The notes beneath the pieces are model-generated. The model did not search any database and was not told the DNA's origin. It saw only the letters and a program-made list of their open reading frames with translations. This document shows, piece by piece, positions 36,105-47,829 of a DNA stretch of 64,000 nt. Position 1 is the first letter of the stretch, and each line of letters opens with the position of its first letter. The position numbers and the translations under genes were made by a program. Source of the stretch: Paracyclopina nana (Eukaryota; Arthropoda; Copepoda; Cyclopoida; Cyclopettidae); assembly GCA_019096065.1 (NCBI GenBank), contig JAGUCH010000001.1:8246001-8310000 (forward strand), in the 5' to 3' direction.

Positions 36105-36381
36105 TTTGCAGGGCAAATATGGGGCTCTTTTTCCTGTATATGTTCTGCTATTCTCCCAATGGGAAGCTTTCTTTCTCTCAAACAGCAGCAGCTGGGCTCA
36201 AAACGTGAAAGCCCACATCTTTGGAGGCTGTGAGAGAAAGCGAAACAGCCTTCTTCTTCCTAGTTGGCCTTGCAAGGCTGATACATACAGCAAAAGGCTG
36301 TCCCAGAGCCCTCTCCCTACTATATGTGACACTATAGTACATCGAGTGTTTATTCAGTATAACACAATAATGCTAAGTGGC

Positions 36382-36870
36382 CCCCACTAAGTGTTCGCGA
36401 CTCAAGCGCCAAACTTATCTGCAACTTACCATTGACTGAAAATAAGTTGCGGCAAGTAAGGTGAAATCATTTCCTTATCAAAGCAGTAATAACAACTTAT
36501 TTGCCAAATTTTGAATTTGCCTTCAAATTACGCAATTTATTTTTGGCTTACAATAAGTTGTGGAAATAAGTTGATGATAATTACTTTAATAAGGCCTTAA
36601 CGTAAATCATATGACAATAGCAACTTTAATGGTAAATTTTGTATGCAGTTATAATTTGGTTGTTAAAATTGTAGTGTCTTCTTCTTTTTTTATTTAGAAC
36701 AAAACCATTTGATGACTGGATTCATATTTTATTTTCGAAAAATGACTGAGCCGGGTTTTTTAATTGAAATGAGAACTTTTTATTCATTGATTATCACAAT
36801 AGATTTGACATGATTTGCTAAAGCATCATATTTTTTAGGCTTTGACTACTTAAAATTGCAATTTGACCAG
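36382..36870. repeat. Left terminal and subterminal repeats of the CACTA-like element
   Basis: After the terminal repeat, AACTTAC/AACTTAT words or their complements recur about every 30-60 bases (36413-36580), for example CTGCAACTTACC, AAAATAAGTTGC, ACAACTTATTT, AATAAGTTGTGG and AATAAGTTGATG. Confidence 0.75.
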
Positions 36871-36879
36871 GTACATTTT

Positions 36880-39800
36880 TTAAACTTTGTAAGTCTCATT
36901 TGGAACAGCTATGATAAGGTCTTCATAAATAATAGCTTTGCTCATAATTTCGTCTGTACTAATAAAGATATCATCTGAAGTTTCAGACAGATGATCAAGT
37001 TGCCTTATAAACACCTCACTAAGATCAAGTTCTGGTGCCTCCGGATAGAAGAAGCGCTTGGTTGGGATATGAGTTCCATAGTATCCATCTTCAGTTGACT
37101 TTTTAAGGCAGAAGTAACGCCCATCCATGGTTGCAATCAAGTTGTTGCAATGTCTCTTCGGTCCTGGCTCAATCGTCAACTTAACTCTGCTTTTGCAATT
37201 GTGGTCTTGCAAATTTGCAATAAAAGATTTGGTCATCACTTGCTTTGAAAAGGATAATGTGTTTGGAACTATAATCCTCTTCAAGAAGGAGAAGTATGAC
37301 TCAAAAGGTAAAGCTGAAAAAAGGCTTAATAAGCCAATGTACTTGACAGTGAAGAGGTGCGAAAATGAGTGGATGTTGAAAACGCATTGGTCGGCTCCAA
37401 AGCACTTTTGGTATTGCTCATAAAATGTCTTCTGGATTTCATAGGCTTTTGCAATTGTCATCCTCTGCTTGAACAACCTGCATGGCAATAAAGCCATTCT
37501 CACGATCCATATGAAGTAAATCCACATTTTTCTCACTGATCTGAATGTTTCACCTTCCAATGCCAAGTATAAGGCATGAAACCCACAGACTATTATGGCC
37601 ATGAACTCTACAGCCTTGTAGTGAACAAAATTGGCTTTCATAGGTCGTGGTCTCCTGATGAATTCGCTGGGAAGGTCAATATTGATCCATATGTCATCAA
37701 ACTTGTCTGCAATTATTGCTCCTGCATCAGTTATGACTTTAGACTTCTTTTTGGTGCCAAAATGTTGTGGAGGATCCTCCTACCACAGCCCAATGCCACA
37801 TTGTGCATTGGGTCGACTGGGAAGTCATTGATAAGGTCAAAATAACCCAATTTCAGCAACGGAGAGTAGCCAGTTATTCCAAATCGCTTGCTTGTTGGCA
37901 CGCTAGTTGGATCATCACGAATCTTTTCGGCAATTTGCACCCACTCTTCCATTGTTCTTGCCTTATACAGGGTTGATGAATGTGGAAAAGTCATTTTTCG
38001 CTTTGCCTTATCATATTTTCCAACATAATAGCAGCGCTCACAACAATAGTAGCCAGCATGGCCAGCCACACACTTCAACTTTGAGCGCATTGGCGAATCT
38101 CCGATAAATCTTCGAATTGTGAAGCCATTAATAATGGAGTCATCAATTATCTTTTCAATCAGTCGCAGCATTTCAGTGACGTGTCCTTGGCGATATATTT
38201 GGATTGCAAGTGGCCACACCATCTCACAGTCATTGAAACGAATGGTGCAGACGTTCATAAGGGCATCGCCACTTTGTGTAAGGGGAACTCCATCCACAAA
38301 TAAGTCCATTTCTTTTCTTTTACCTTCAGCTGAATTTGGACTTTCATGATGAACTTCAAGGAAAAATCTGTAGAGTTCACTGAGAGTCACAAATGTCCAC
38401 TCACACATTAAAGTGAATCTAGGCCTTGGAAATTCACTTCTAGGGTAATGCTCCCCAGCATGAGCAAAAGTGTCCTTTTCTACGTTGTCATAGAACTCAT
38501 AAATCATGTTTATGGCTGGTAGCATCCTCTCAAAGTGTTTCCTGATTGTTGGATAAGTTAGTAGTGAGTGTTCCTTCATTGCAGCACTTAATAAGTTCCA
38601 AACAGCTGTTGCTTGAACCTCCTTGAACGCAAACACATTCACAAAAGTCATGAAATGCTTATATAAGGCATTGTTTCTGTCTGTTTGGTTGGTGAAGACA
38701 TCCATAGTTTCAAATAAGTCATGGTAATCACAGCGAGTCATCCTTCTAAAGTTATAGGCTTTGGCCGGTGCTGATATTTGAAAATCTGGTGGAGGTTCAT
38801 CATCATCCTCATTTTGAGGACGTTCAGTGATTGCTCCAATGATGTGACTTAAAGATGCCTTATTGTTGACATTTGATTTGGCACGAGATGAACCCGCAAT
38901 GAGTGATTCTGATTGATTCTGCAAGCATAATGTATATTATAGGCACTCAGAAAAAGTCATTAAATAGTGAAGTTCAATATTACATTGTCATCGCTGTCAT
39001 TGTCGGATGAGTCTCTATTGTTGTCCTCTGGTTCATTGGGGTCATAATTCTCCTCGAAGTCCAAGCCATCCTCCATTATTGGAAGCACATTACGATCTTT
39101 TGCCTCCAATTCATCAATGACATCAGTGTCACTGACAGGCGCACTGCTCTCATCATCTGATTCATCAATGAAAGCTATAATCCCTTCACGCATCAGATGC
39201 GGATTTCGTAAGGCTTTTTTCATTTCTCGATCAGTGTCAGCACCATCTCCGTCTCCACTTAAAACGTCATCGTTAGATTCAAAGTCACTATCCCTGACAT
39301 TGACCACTTCGTTCAGCTTTGGTGGATTCAACGTTGGGTCAATAACGGCTGATTTTTGCTTTATCTTGTCATAGATAAGCTTTTCACCATTGAATAGCTC
39401 CTGTGTCTCGTACACCAAACCCATGGACTGGTGGTGATTGTTCTCCTCCATACTGTCTAGTGATTCAGCCTCAACTTGTTCGTCATCAGCCATGTCGCCA
39501 CATTCAAGTTCAACAATTGGACTACGTTGAAAACAATAGGTCAGCTATGATGGCAGGTAAATTATTAGCAGCTTACTATTACCTTACGAGTTGTACCGGC
39601 TCGGCAATGAGTTGAGCAGGACCCCTTTCGTAGACACGTCGCTGCTTCTTTTTTGGCTGATTAGCGGAATCAATTTGATCTTCTTTGTCGCCACAGATAT
39701 GGAGATCAACATTTGCTTGGTTGCGTTCACGTCCAGCCTGCAGTAGGGCTTCATGTTTCCTTTTAATAGCCTCCATGTCAGCCATTCTATTTGGATTTTG

Positions 39801-39959
39801 AATTGAAATATTGTTTTCTCGGATGTATTCTCGAATTTCCAGCAATTTCAGTTCCTCTGCTGCTCTTTCTTTCTCTTCCTTTTCTTTCGCACGTTGCCGC
39901 CTCTTGCGCTCAGTTGGTCCTTCACGGAGTAGCACTTTCTTCACCTTTTTTCGAGGCAT
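36880..39959 (-). pseudogene. Transposase of the CACTA-like element (three exons, one frame change)
   Basis: Exons read leftward: 39959-39583 (basic, KKVKKVL start, coiled-coil-like KE-rich), 39521-38984 (very acidic, DDE/S-rich) and 38918-36880. The last exon holds conserved animal transposase blocks: DGVPLTQSGD near 38290, IGDSPMRSKLKCVAGHAGYYCCERC (about 38020-38100), FPVDPMHNVALG, then FIRRPRP, a Phe/Tyr-rich helix, HSFSHL and ALPFESYFSFLKR. The order resembles transposase-domain proteins of plant TNP2/En-Spm type, giving DNA cleavage and strand transfer in the nucleus. The frame must change once near 37755-37766, at TTTT or AAAAA runs, so either this copy is dead or the assembly has a homopolymer error. 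About 980 codons in total. Confidence 0.75.
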
Positions 39960-40406
39960 TGCGTCTTTTCAAGAGATTCAGCGTTCAAAATTTAATGGCG
40001 TCGTAATGGATGGCAACAGCTGAAGTGACGCTAGCAACGGCTGAAAAACAGCTGAACGGAAAATGGCTGTTTAAATATCACGCAACCTTGCAGATTTAAA
40101 ATCATTGAATTATGTCACGTTAGCAATGTTAAATCATAAAAAAACATGTCGTATTGCTAAAACTGTTAATTTTTGGCAATGAATTGTCATTACTTCTTTA
40201 AAAAATCGATTGCGACTTTAAAATAACTGTGATAAGTTGAACCGCCAAATAGCAACTTACGGTAAGTTGACAGTTGCCAAAAATAATAAATAATCAGCTA
40301 ACGCGTCATAAAAAAAACGTCAAATCATCAGGGGGATAAAACCAAAATTGAAGAAGCCGCCGATCAAGTTAAAATCTTAACAAATCAGTGCAATCCTGCG
40401 TGCAGA
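39960..40406. promoter_or_regulatory. Shared intergenic region of the two transposon genes
   Basis: 450 bases separate the two divergent start codons, so a bidirectional promoter is likely. It also carries the AACTTAC/AAGTTG motif in close inverted pairs (about 40235-40275), like the subterminal arrays. No clear TATA box was seen. Confidence 0.5.
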
Positions 40407-43400
40407 ATGCAAAAAAGCTCTCCTCCTGAGACTCCGGGCGCGGAATACGATCGGGTGATCGTAGTTTACCTGAAAGAAAACCCGCCCGTCACCCATCTGC
40501 CTTTGGATGCCCCTTTGGGATGCCGTCGGAAGACAATTTCGGAGATTGTAAATTTCAATCCAATGGAAGGGATAAGTGACGCTAATCGTAAACGCGTCTT
40601 CAAGTACGAGGAGCGTCCAGGAGATTGGCGCGAAATTTCTGTGTTTGCGCGACTCGAGAAAGGTAATGATAAGTCAAACATAATTTCATAGATCAGAAAA
40701 TTAATGAACATCAAATTTTCAGGACTCGAGCTACATCGGATCCGGGAAATTTGCGATCGCCTTAACTCTGCCTTTAAGGGAGTCAACGAAGCCGGCAAAA
40801 GGCTCGCCATCAAGACCAGGTTGGTCAATAACAACATGGAGAAGGCAACTGTCAAGTACGACTACACTGAAAAGTTGCCTAATGGGAACTACCTTGTCTC
40901 AGTTTGGCAGGGCACTTCCACTCGCTCCAAAAGTCGCAAGGAGCCACCAAGAACTGGTGGCGAGGATGAGGACTCTGCTGAGGATTTCGTGGATAATTCC
41001 TCACCTGGAAAAAGAAGGAGGATTTCATCTCAACCATCACCAAAAGATGAAGCCGCTAAAAAGGCAAAGAAGTCGCCCAAAGTCTCGAATCCGTTCTTCA
41101 CTCCTCCATTGAAGAAAACTCCTGCTGGTAAGGGGAAGAAAGGCAAGGCCTCTGACAAATCTCCTGCCAAATCATCAGAGAGGGCAGCAGCCGTCAAAGC
41201 AGCAGCAGCCATTAAAAAGAAGGCTGAAGAGGAGGCCAACTTGTTGGCTGCAAAGAAGGCAGCAGAAGCCTCATCGGAGAAACCCGAGGAGCAACCAACA
41301 TTGGTGGATTTGAGCCAATCTCCGGAAAATAAAGGCAATGATAAGGAGCCTGCTACACAGCAGGACGTTGAGATGGCTCACATTGAAGAACAGCCACATA
41401 GTGAGGAGCTTGTCACTTTGGACATTCCTCTTGCTGGATCTCAGCCACCTCCTGCAGCTGCGGTTGCTTTTGAGGAATTGACGTCATCTCAAAAAGAAAA
41501 CGTTGTTGTTCAAGTAAAGAACAGAATTCAAGAGATTGAACTCAAAGATGCCATTAAATTGGCTTTGAACGAGCTGCTGCAGGAAGTTGTCATGCCAAAG
41601 GTCGAGGAACTGAAGACAACCCTGAAGGATCATGTGGCACAGTATGACAAGGACATGGCTGAACTGAAGGCTAGGCCTCTTGGACGCGACGTAAGTTTTT
41701 AAAGACATAATAAGTAGATGGTAAACTTATGTCAATCTTTATAGCGAACTGTGAAGTTGTGCACTGAAATCAAAGATTTGGTTTCAAAGTATGGAGCTTC
41801 TGCCAGCCAACTTCGTAAAGAAATTGACATCTCTGCAGTAGCTAATGCAGATGCACGCTCACGGGCTGTTGCTATTATTAGCAGGGCATTGCCATTTGAA
41901 TTTATGGGGCAGGCAGCAGATGTTTTCTTTGCCAACCATCTCGTTCAGGATTTACTGGTCTCAGTTTTAATGCCCTGCTTCAATGGTGTAGTGTCAGAGT
42001 TTGACTACTACATTGCCAAATCTGTCTGCAAGAAATTCTTTTCTAAGAATGCTCTTGCTCATATGGTCATTCAGCATCCACCGAGGTTTGTAGCACTTCT
42101 ATGGCTGCCTGAACTTATAAACAACTTATCATTGCTTTTACACAGGGGCCCTACTTTCTATAAGAGGACGATTCCATCAGCAATCCTCCATTGGATCGAA
42201 TTTCGGCTAGTTGAGCGCTTGCGAGAGGCAGTCCGCATTGGTCCAGATGCAGTTTTTGAAAACATGACCATCATCAAGGATAAGATGGCTGTGAAAATGA
42301 CTAATAGCAGGACAACATTCATTAGAACAGCCTTCAAAAATTCGCCATCGACTGAATTTGCTGTGAACGCCATGTACACAGTAGACATGGACTTCTATCA
42401 GTACAATGCTGTAAGTTTCAAAAGTAAAGATTGACAATTGCTTTTATATGCCTGCTTTTTCAGCACACTATGGAAGCTGACTGCCACCCTGAGTCATTGG
42501 AGGAGTACACTGAGAGCATGAGAGCTAGCAGGAAAGAGTACAGAGATGCTCTCAAGTTGGAAGCGAGTTTGAAGGAAGTTGGCTTGAAGGAAGGCGAGGA
42601 GGGTCCAAGCACTGATAAGATATTTCAAAGCCACATTGTTAAGTCAGGCAAAAGGATCTGGTCAGTCTGCGACATCATCAAGCTAATCATTGCTGCAGGC
42701 CACACCCTAGGTAAAGATGTGACAAAATTGACTTATCATGAGATTCCCGAGGTTCCAAATGTAAGTTTTATTACTTCAAAACACAAGACAAGCCATTAAC
42801 AATCGATTTAAAGGTGAAAGCTCTTCATGCCCAAGTTTGTGAGGACTACAAGGACCGTTTGGATGAACTTATCCAAGAGTTTCCAATGGTGCAAGACACT
42901 TCAGTCACCATGGGAAAATCACCCGCTCGTCCGTTTGTGCCATCTCCAAGAAAATTTCCCAGCGAATACGTCACTAAAAAGGTAAAATTAATCTTTGACA
43001 CATATAATGCGTTTATTACATTAAGAACATCTTTAAAAGGGCAAAAAAGGCCGACGAGGAGTAGAGTCAGACTATGAAAGCTCCTCATCAGAGGAAGAAG
43101 GCACTGAAGAAGAAGAGCCTCAAACAGACAGTAATGGTGAAGTTGATGACCATGAAAAGGTCATAATAATTTCATCTGGCGAATCTGGCCCAGCCTCTGC
43201 TAATTCTGGAGAGCAAACTCCAATGCCAACTGACAACACCTTTGCACTTACCGATTGAGTCATGAGAAACGCAATGCGCTGGCTGCACTGCTGCACTAAA
43301 TAAACCGGCCGAATTGGCCATAGCGCTTACCCGGTTTTGATGACTCAATCGGTATTGCCAACGATCCACCTGTAACGCCTTAATAATTCAGCATGCTAGA

Positions 43401-43708
43401 TTCAACCCTTACCATTACCTTATCCATTTCAGGTTAATGATCAAAATTTTGCTGCATTTATGGCAGTTGAAGGACCTTCAACTGGAGTTTTGGCTGACAT
43501 CATCACTCCGGAAGCACTTGAAACCCAACTCACCGCTGATTGGCAACAAGAGCAACAACGAAAGCTGGCAAAAGAAGCAGCCGAGTGTAAGGAGTTCAGC
43601 AATCGTAAGAAGCTCATGGAGGAAAAGAAAAGGATGATGGCCGAACTTCAAGAAGAGATGAAGAAATTGGAGGCTGAACAAGCCAAGATCATTCCAAAGG
43701 ATCCTTGA
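40407..43708 (+). pseudogene. Second gene of the CACTA-like element: spliced, unrecognised accessory protein
   Basis: Inferred exons: 40407-40662, 40723-41690, 41745-42084, 42145-42410, 42464-42760, 42814-42981, 43040-43249 (continuing after the insertion to about 43372) and 43433-43708. The 60-base piece 42085-42144 has GT...AG ends but is also open in frame. The protein has a conserved-looking N-terminal 150 residues, a long low-complexity Lys/Ala/Ser/Pro and Glu-rich middle with nuclear-localisation-like KKAKK runs, a folded-looking helical block (41745-42800), an acidic Ser/Glu segment and a coiled-coil C-terminus rich in Glu, Lys and Met. I recognise no family. A DNA-binding TNPA-like partner of the transposase is a guess from position. 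A 102-bp element adds an early TGA at 43256-43258. Confidence 0.7.
43251..43352. mobile_element. Nested 102-bp element with TA target duplication
   Basis: Ends CCGATTGAGTCAT and its perfect complement, flanked by TA at 43249-43250 and 43353-43354. It interrupts an exon of the transposon's second gene: the reading frame enters it, meets TGA at once, and would resume in frame after removal of the element and one TA, reaching a GTAACG donor. Confidence 0.9.
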
Positions 43709-43839
43709 ATTGAAAATTACTATTATTCATGATAACAATGAGCTGATAAGCCAATATCATTTAATGCATTGCAATATTTCTTATGAATTGTCTTAAATAT
43801 TTAAAACAACACAATAAACATTTTTAAAGGAAATTTTAA

Positions 43840-44162
43840 AAATGACTGTTTTTTTCGAGCAACTTATTTTTTAGAATCGACTAGACAATAAGCAACTTAT
43901 AACCGCCTTATCAAGTTGCTCCTAAATAATCTGTAGTGTTATTGGGCAACTTACAGTAATTTGAAAAACCAAATTATAAATGACTTTTAATGGCATGCGT
44001 GTATTCACTTCATTGATTCAGTGCCAACTTATCATTGACTTATACAACCAAATGATATGTCACTTATTGCTACTACAAAAACTTGGTTTTAAGGCTTACA
44101 AATGTCAACTTATTTTCAACTTACCACCAACTGAAAGTAAGTTCGAACACTTAGTGGGGGCC
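43840..44162. repeat. Right subterminal and terminal repeats of the CACTA-like element
   Basis: CAACTTAT/CAACTTAC-type words are scattered over 43855-44140 and their complements occur too, mirroring the left end. The final inverted repeat ends at the G run near 44162. Confidence 0.75.
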
Positions 44163-45599
44163 TGTGGTAGACAGCCAGCCATGCATCAATAAATGCAGCA
44201 TTTTTTCATTTTAGTTAGCCTATCTGTGATGCGTTTTGATTGGTTAATATTTGGAAATATCCTTGGTATAATCACCGTCTTAGTTTATCATCCGCTAGCA
44301 ATTTTAAACCGCTATTCATGATCATGTTCTTAAAAAACGTCTCCAACTGACTTAAGTAGCTTTACACTCGCTAAAATCTACGTAAATGTTGAGAGGTTTG
44401 AAGATGCGAGGCAAAACTGGTAAACGAAAAAATCCTTTCAAGCATTCTAGACTGGCAAGTATGGTAATGGCTAAAAATAAGACCTCTATTTTGGTCAAAG
44501 ACAAAATTGTCACCGTATTTAGAGCAGATTGCGCATTCATAATGATACTTTTCATCTATATATGTACAGAATTATGAACATGCATTCAAAGATAAAAAGT
44601 TGAGTGAAGTCACATGAACACTTTCAGCCTTGACTTTGAATGCTCGTTTACATTTCTTTGAGAAAAGTTCGCATGTAATGATGTTTGTTCAAGGTGATAT
44701 GACTGCTTACTACGGCTACTGGAAAAGTTCTTGAGCTGTACTCTCGGATCAAAAAGCTACTCTACTGCAAAGTAAATATGCACTACTTATAGCAAAGTTT
44801 TGCTGCTTAGCTTTGGCCCGACCCTCTTTCAAAGAGAGAAATTTATGTCAGCCTTCACCCCAAAGGCCAGAATTGCATGCAGTGACTTTCTCCAATTCTG
44901 AGCTGGACAGGCAGACTTCTCAAATTCCCTTGCGCCAGATCGGACAAGGAGCTCAGCTTTTTATAGCTCCATTATGTACATTTGCTTGACATAACAAATC
45001 TAAATGGAAGATCAAGGCCAAAATGTCAATGCTGCTGTCTGCTTACACATTTTAAAAGTGGCCTTGATCTGACAAAAAAGATGCAGGCTGAGCATCCAGA
45101 ATGGGATTAAATAAACAATAATCAGTTCAGAACTGGCTTTCCTTCTTTTGGTTGATGCAAAGCTAAATCAAATTTTGACTTAATGAAAGCCTATGTTGCT
45201 TTTTTTCACAAATCATCGATCCATATAATTGAGTTGAATTGAGCTGAAGCTTTTTAGCGGTAAAAATAAGTGGAAACGCGCGTGCCATGCACCAAAATTG
45301 TCTGCAGGAAAGCAAGTGCCAAGATTCAACCCCTTGCAATTTTGCCTGAGCCTTGAAGGCTGAATTGGCCTTTGCTGCTAAGCAGCTTTCTCTTGGCCTA
45401 CAAAAGTCCATGACTCATGCAGTCGCAAGCAGTTGAGCCAAAAGAAGAAGTCAGTTAGTTGCACAAGAGAGCAAGCTGAAAATTCGGTATTGCTGCTTCA
45501 ATAGCAAACTACAACGTAAAAAGGACAGGTAGTAGCTGAAAGGACCTCGAAGGCCTTGGAAGACGACGGCCTTTATTGCGTGCCAGTTTGCCTTCAGCC
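44163..45599. other. Spacer upstream of the OTU gene
   Basis: No gene recognised. A short inverted pair (ATCAAGGCC ... GGCCTTGAT) lies at about 45008-45070. It probably contains the OTU gene promoter, but I see no clear TATA box. Confidence 0.4.
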
Positions 45600-47145
45600 A
45601 TGTCATACTACACAAGCTCCATTCTTCTGGATCCTTCGCCCTCAGCTAGCTCATATTATGGAGCCTCTACGTCCAGTAGATATGCAGATTACGGCTCGGG
45701 CTCCGGCAGTGCCATAGACAGGTACTATTCCTACTTGGACGAGATCTCCAGCCCAAGCTACACGAGCTACTCGTCTGGAAGGACCTCATCCTCCGGCATC
45801 TCCTCGGCATCCAGCTACTTAGATTACCAACCAATTTCGTCAAGGTAACATTAGCTTTGAAATTGCCTACTTGGAAAACTGCATACATCACAGGGGTGCC
45901 AATTACTCGATTGCGTTTCTCCAGGTATTCTTCGAGGTACACTTCCGATTACACCAGTCCGTATACCAGTAGCGGCCGTAGCAGTGGCTTGTCATCTTCT
46001 AGCAGCAGTTACAACACGAGCAGCTCGCTGTACAGCGATTATTCATCCAGATATTCGAGGCCTTCCATCAGTCGGGCTCCTACCTACGACAAGTATGGCA
46101 AAGAGCTGTCCAACTATGACAGATGGAGGCTCCAGCATGGGGAGAGCCTGGACCTGTTCAATAACAATTCTGCAACTTATCTGAGCAATGTCTCCTCTTC
46201 GGCGTCAACGTCCACGGATAGTGGGGTTATTTCCAAGCAAAGCAGATCTAGAAGAGTCTCCAGGATTGACCCTGACAGGTCGGATTCGATCTTGAGCTCC
46301 ACAAGGGAGCTGAGTGTTATGCCTGGCTCCACGAGCTCCGACTCCTTATCAGGATTGCCCTCCAGGTTCGCTGGCATGAGCGTGTCTGGCAGTGAAACGA
46401 AGGCTCAGCAGAGAGGCAAGTCCTTGGCGCCCAGCATGATGAGCTCCACCAGCTCCTTTGGACCTTCTTCATCCTCGAAGATCTCAGCCTTGACATCGAG
46501 TAGCAGCAGGCCTTCGACTTCTTACGCGAGCTTCAAGTCGGTACATTCATTCCCTCTCAGCGTGAGCTCCAAGGTAAATTAAACGTTCGGCCTTGAAAAC
46601 TGCATACATCCTATTGTGGTAGTTTCTGCTGCTTTCAAAAATCAATGCACTCGATTGAAGGTCACGCAAAAAATAGGGAGGAGAACTCTTTTGTGCATTA
46701 TTTAATTTTCCAGTTGGCTGGGTACGATGTACGTGACGTCAAAGGTGATGGTGGGTGCTATTACAGATGTCTGAGCCTGTATTTCACGGGCTCCGAGGAG
46801 AACTACAACAAGTACAGGCGAGAGGTCGTAGCTTACATTCGTGAAAACGTGGACAACTATTCCTCGATGATCAAGTCGGAAATCGGGTATGCGTCCACCA
46901 ACGACTACTTCTCGCGTAAAATGCGCACGGATCATCAGGAGTTTGCGGAAACCACCGAGATCATCGCCACATGTTGCCTCTACAACATCAACGTCCACGT
47001 TTTGGCTGTGGTGCCTGGAAAGCGAACGTGGGAGTGGCTCCACTTTGACCCTAGCATCGGCTCGGGCAGACCGAGCACAGCCTCCAGAGACATTTACCTC
47101 TACAACCAAGGAAGTGTCCATTTTATGCTATGCACTCCGAAATAG
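45600..47145 (+). CDS. OTU-domain cysteine protease with Ser/Tyr-rich N-terminus (441 aa)
   Basis: Exons 45600-45844, 45925-46573 and 46714-47145 join in frame. The first 295 residues are low-complexity Ser/Tyr/Gly/Arg sequence, probably disordered. The last 140 residues form an OTU (ovarian tumour) deubiquitinase-type domain: VKGDGGCYYRCLSLYF supplies Asp and the nucleophilic Cys (usual pattern DGNC; here DGGC), EITATC-like helices follow, and SVHFMLC near the end supplies the His. OTU proteases remove ubiquitin chains. The start is the first ATG in the Ser/Tyr-rich frame. The protein ends six residues after the catalytic His block. Activity is plausible; the Asn-to-Gly change beside the Cys should be noted. 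Convergent with the Ly6-like gene next door. Confidence 0.85.
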
Positions 47146-47207
47146 GCTCCGACCACTACACTTATTACTGCTACATTGTGCACGTGAAATATTGGACATC
47201 ATATACA

Positions 47208-47213
47208 TTTATT
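47208..47213 (-). terminator. Polyadenylation signal of the Ly6-like gene
   Basis: AATAAA on the minus strand, 55 bases after the stop codon. Confidence 0.6.
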
Positions 47214-47267
47214 ATCATATATCAAGGTTGGGAGAGTTATACAAATAGGGAGTTCCGAATGGTAATA

Positions 47268-47705
47268 TCACAACATCAGTAGGTAAGCTAGGAGTGGCGC
47301 AATAACAGCCAAGGAAAAGTGATGATGCTTCGTTGCATCGTTGCAAAGATCTCCCTGACAAAAGCACATGAAGACTTTCTTGTGGTTGAAGGTGACAAAG
47401 GCGCACCTTTCGGCGCCATCAGATGGGGGCCTTTGCAAGCAGTCCCTTTGAGTGGCTCCTCCATAGGACTCATCCAGAGTGGATGATTTGTCGACATCTT
47501 CCAGAACTTTGGAGCACCAGCCGGATGCACACGGAGGCGTTTTCACACCGTCACTTTTGCTCTCCAAAGTGGTAGAATTGCCGGTTACGTAAAAAGGGTC
47601 CCTGCAGTCCCCAAGGGCACCCCTGGAGCGGCAAGTGAAGCACCTTCTGGTCACACCTGCTCCTAGCCCAATTAGCAGGGCCAACACTGTCAGTTTTGTC
47701 ATCAT
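47268..47705 (-). CDS. Ly6/quiver-like GPI-anchored protein (145 aa)
   Basis: A single open exon starting at a double ATG (47705). It shows a signal peptide (TKLTVLALLIGLGAGV), a mature start CFTCRSRG, an internal PFYVTGN with an N-glycosylation site (NST), about ten cysteines, a CFCQGDLCN motif near the end as in Ly6/uPAR three-finger domains, and a hydrophobic C-terminus (FSLAVIAPLLAYLLML) typical of a GPI signal. Insect quiver/sleepless proteins of this type act at the neuronal surface on potassium channels and nAChRs. That role here is by family only. The frame stays open upstream of the double ATG, but the signal peptide supports this start. Confidence 0.75.
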   Translation of the reverse strand: MMTKLTVLALLIGLGAGVTRRCFTCRSRGALGDCRDPFYVTGNSTTLESKSDGVKTPPCASGWCSKVLEDVDKSSTLDESYGGATQRDCLQRPPSDGAERCAFVTFNHKKVFMCFCQGDLCNDATKHHHFSLAVIAPLLAYLLML

Positions 47706-47829
47706 TGTCTTGTGATTTCTCGACAACCTCAGCCCAGCTGAAGTTTTTTTCCTATACTGGAGCACCGAACAGGACATCAACAGGTAAACGACCTGGCACC
47801 ACATTTTATTTTTCTCCCAGGTGAAATCA

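Larger units (their letters stand above)
36382..44162. mobile_element. 7.8-kb CACTA-like DNA transposon with two divergent genes
   Basis: The ends are inverted copies of GGCCCCCACTAAGTGTTCG (left from about 36380, right to about 44163), a CACTA motif preceded by a C run. About 250-500 bases inside each end hold many AACTTAT/AACTTAC or complementary AAGTTG/ATAAGTT words; such subterminal arrays are typical of En/Spm-CACTA elements. A transposase gene runs leftward (39959-36880) and a second spliced gene rightward (40407-43708) from a shared central region. The second gene carries a nested insertion. Flanks (AAGT left, TGTG right) do not give a clear target-site duplication. The superfamily name is inference; a relative in the CACTA/Mirage/Chapaev group is possible. 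Confidence 0.8.

Noticed and set aside
37700-37770. Short intron instead of a frame change in the transposase
   Set aside because: No donor and acceptor pair of plausible size joins the two frames.
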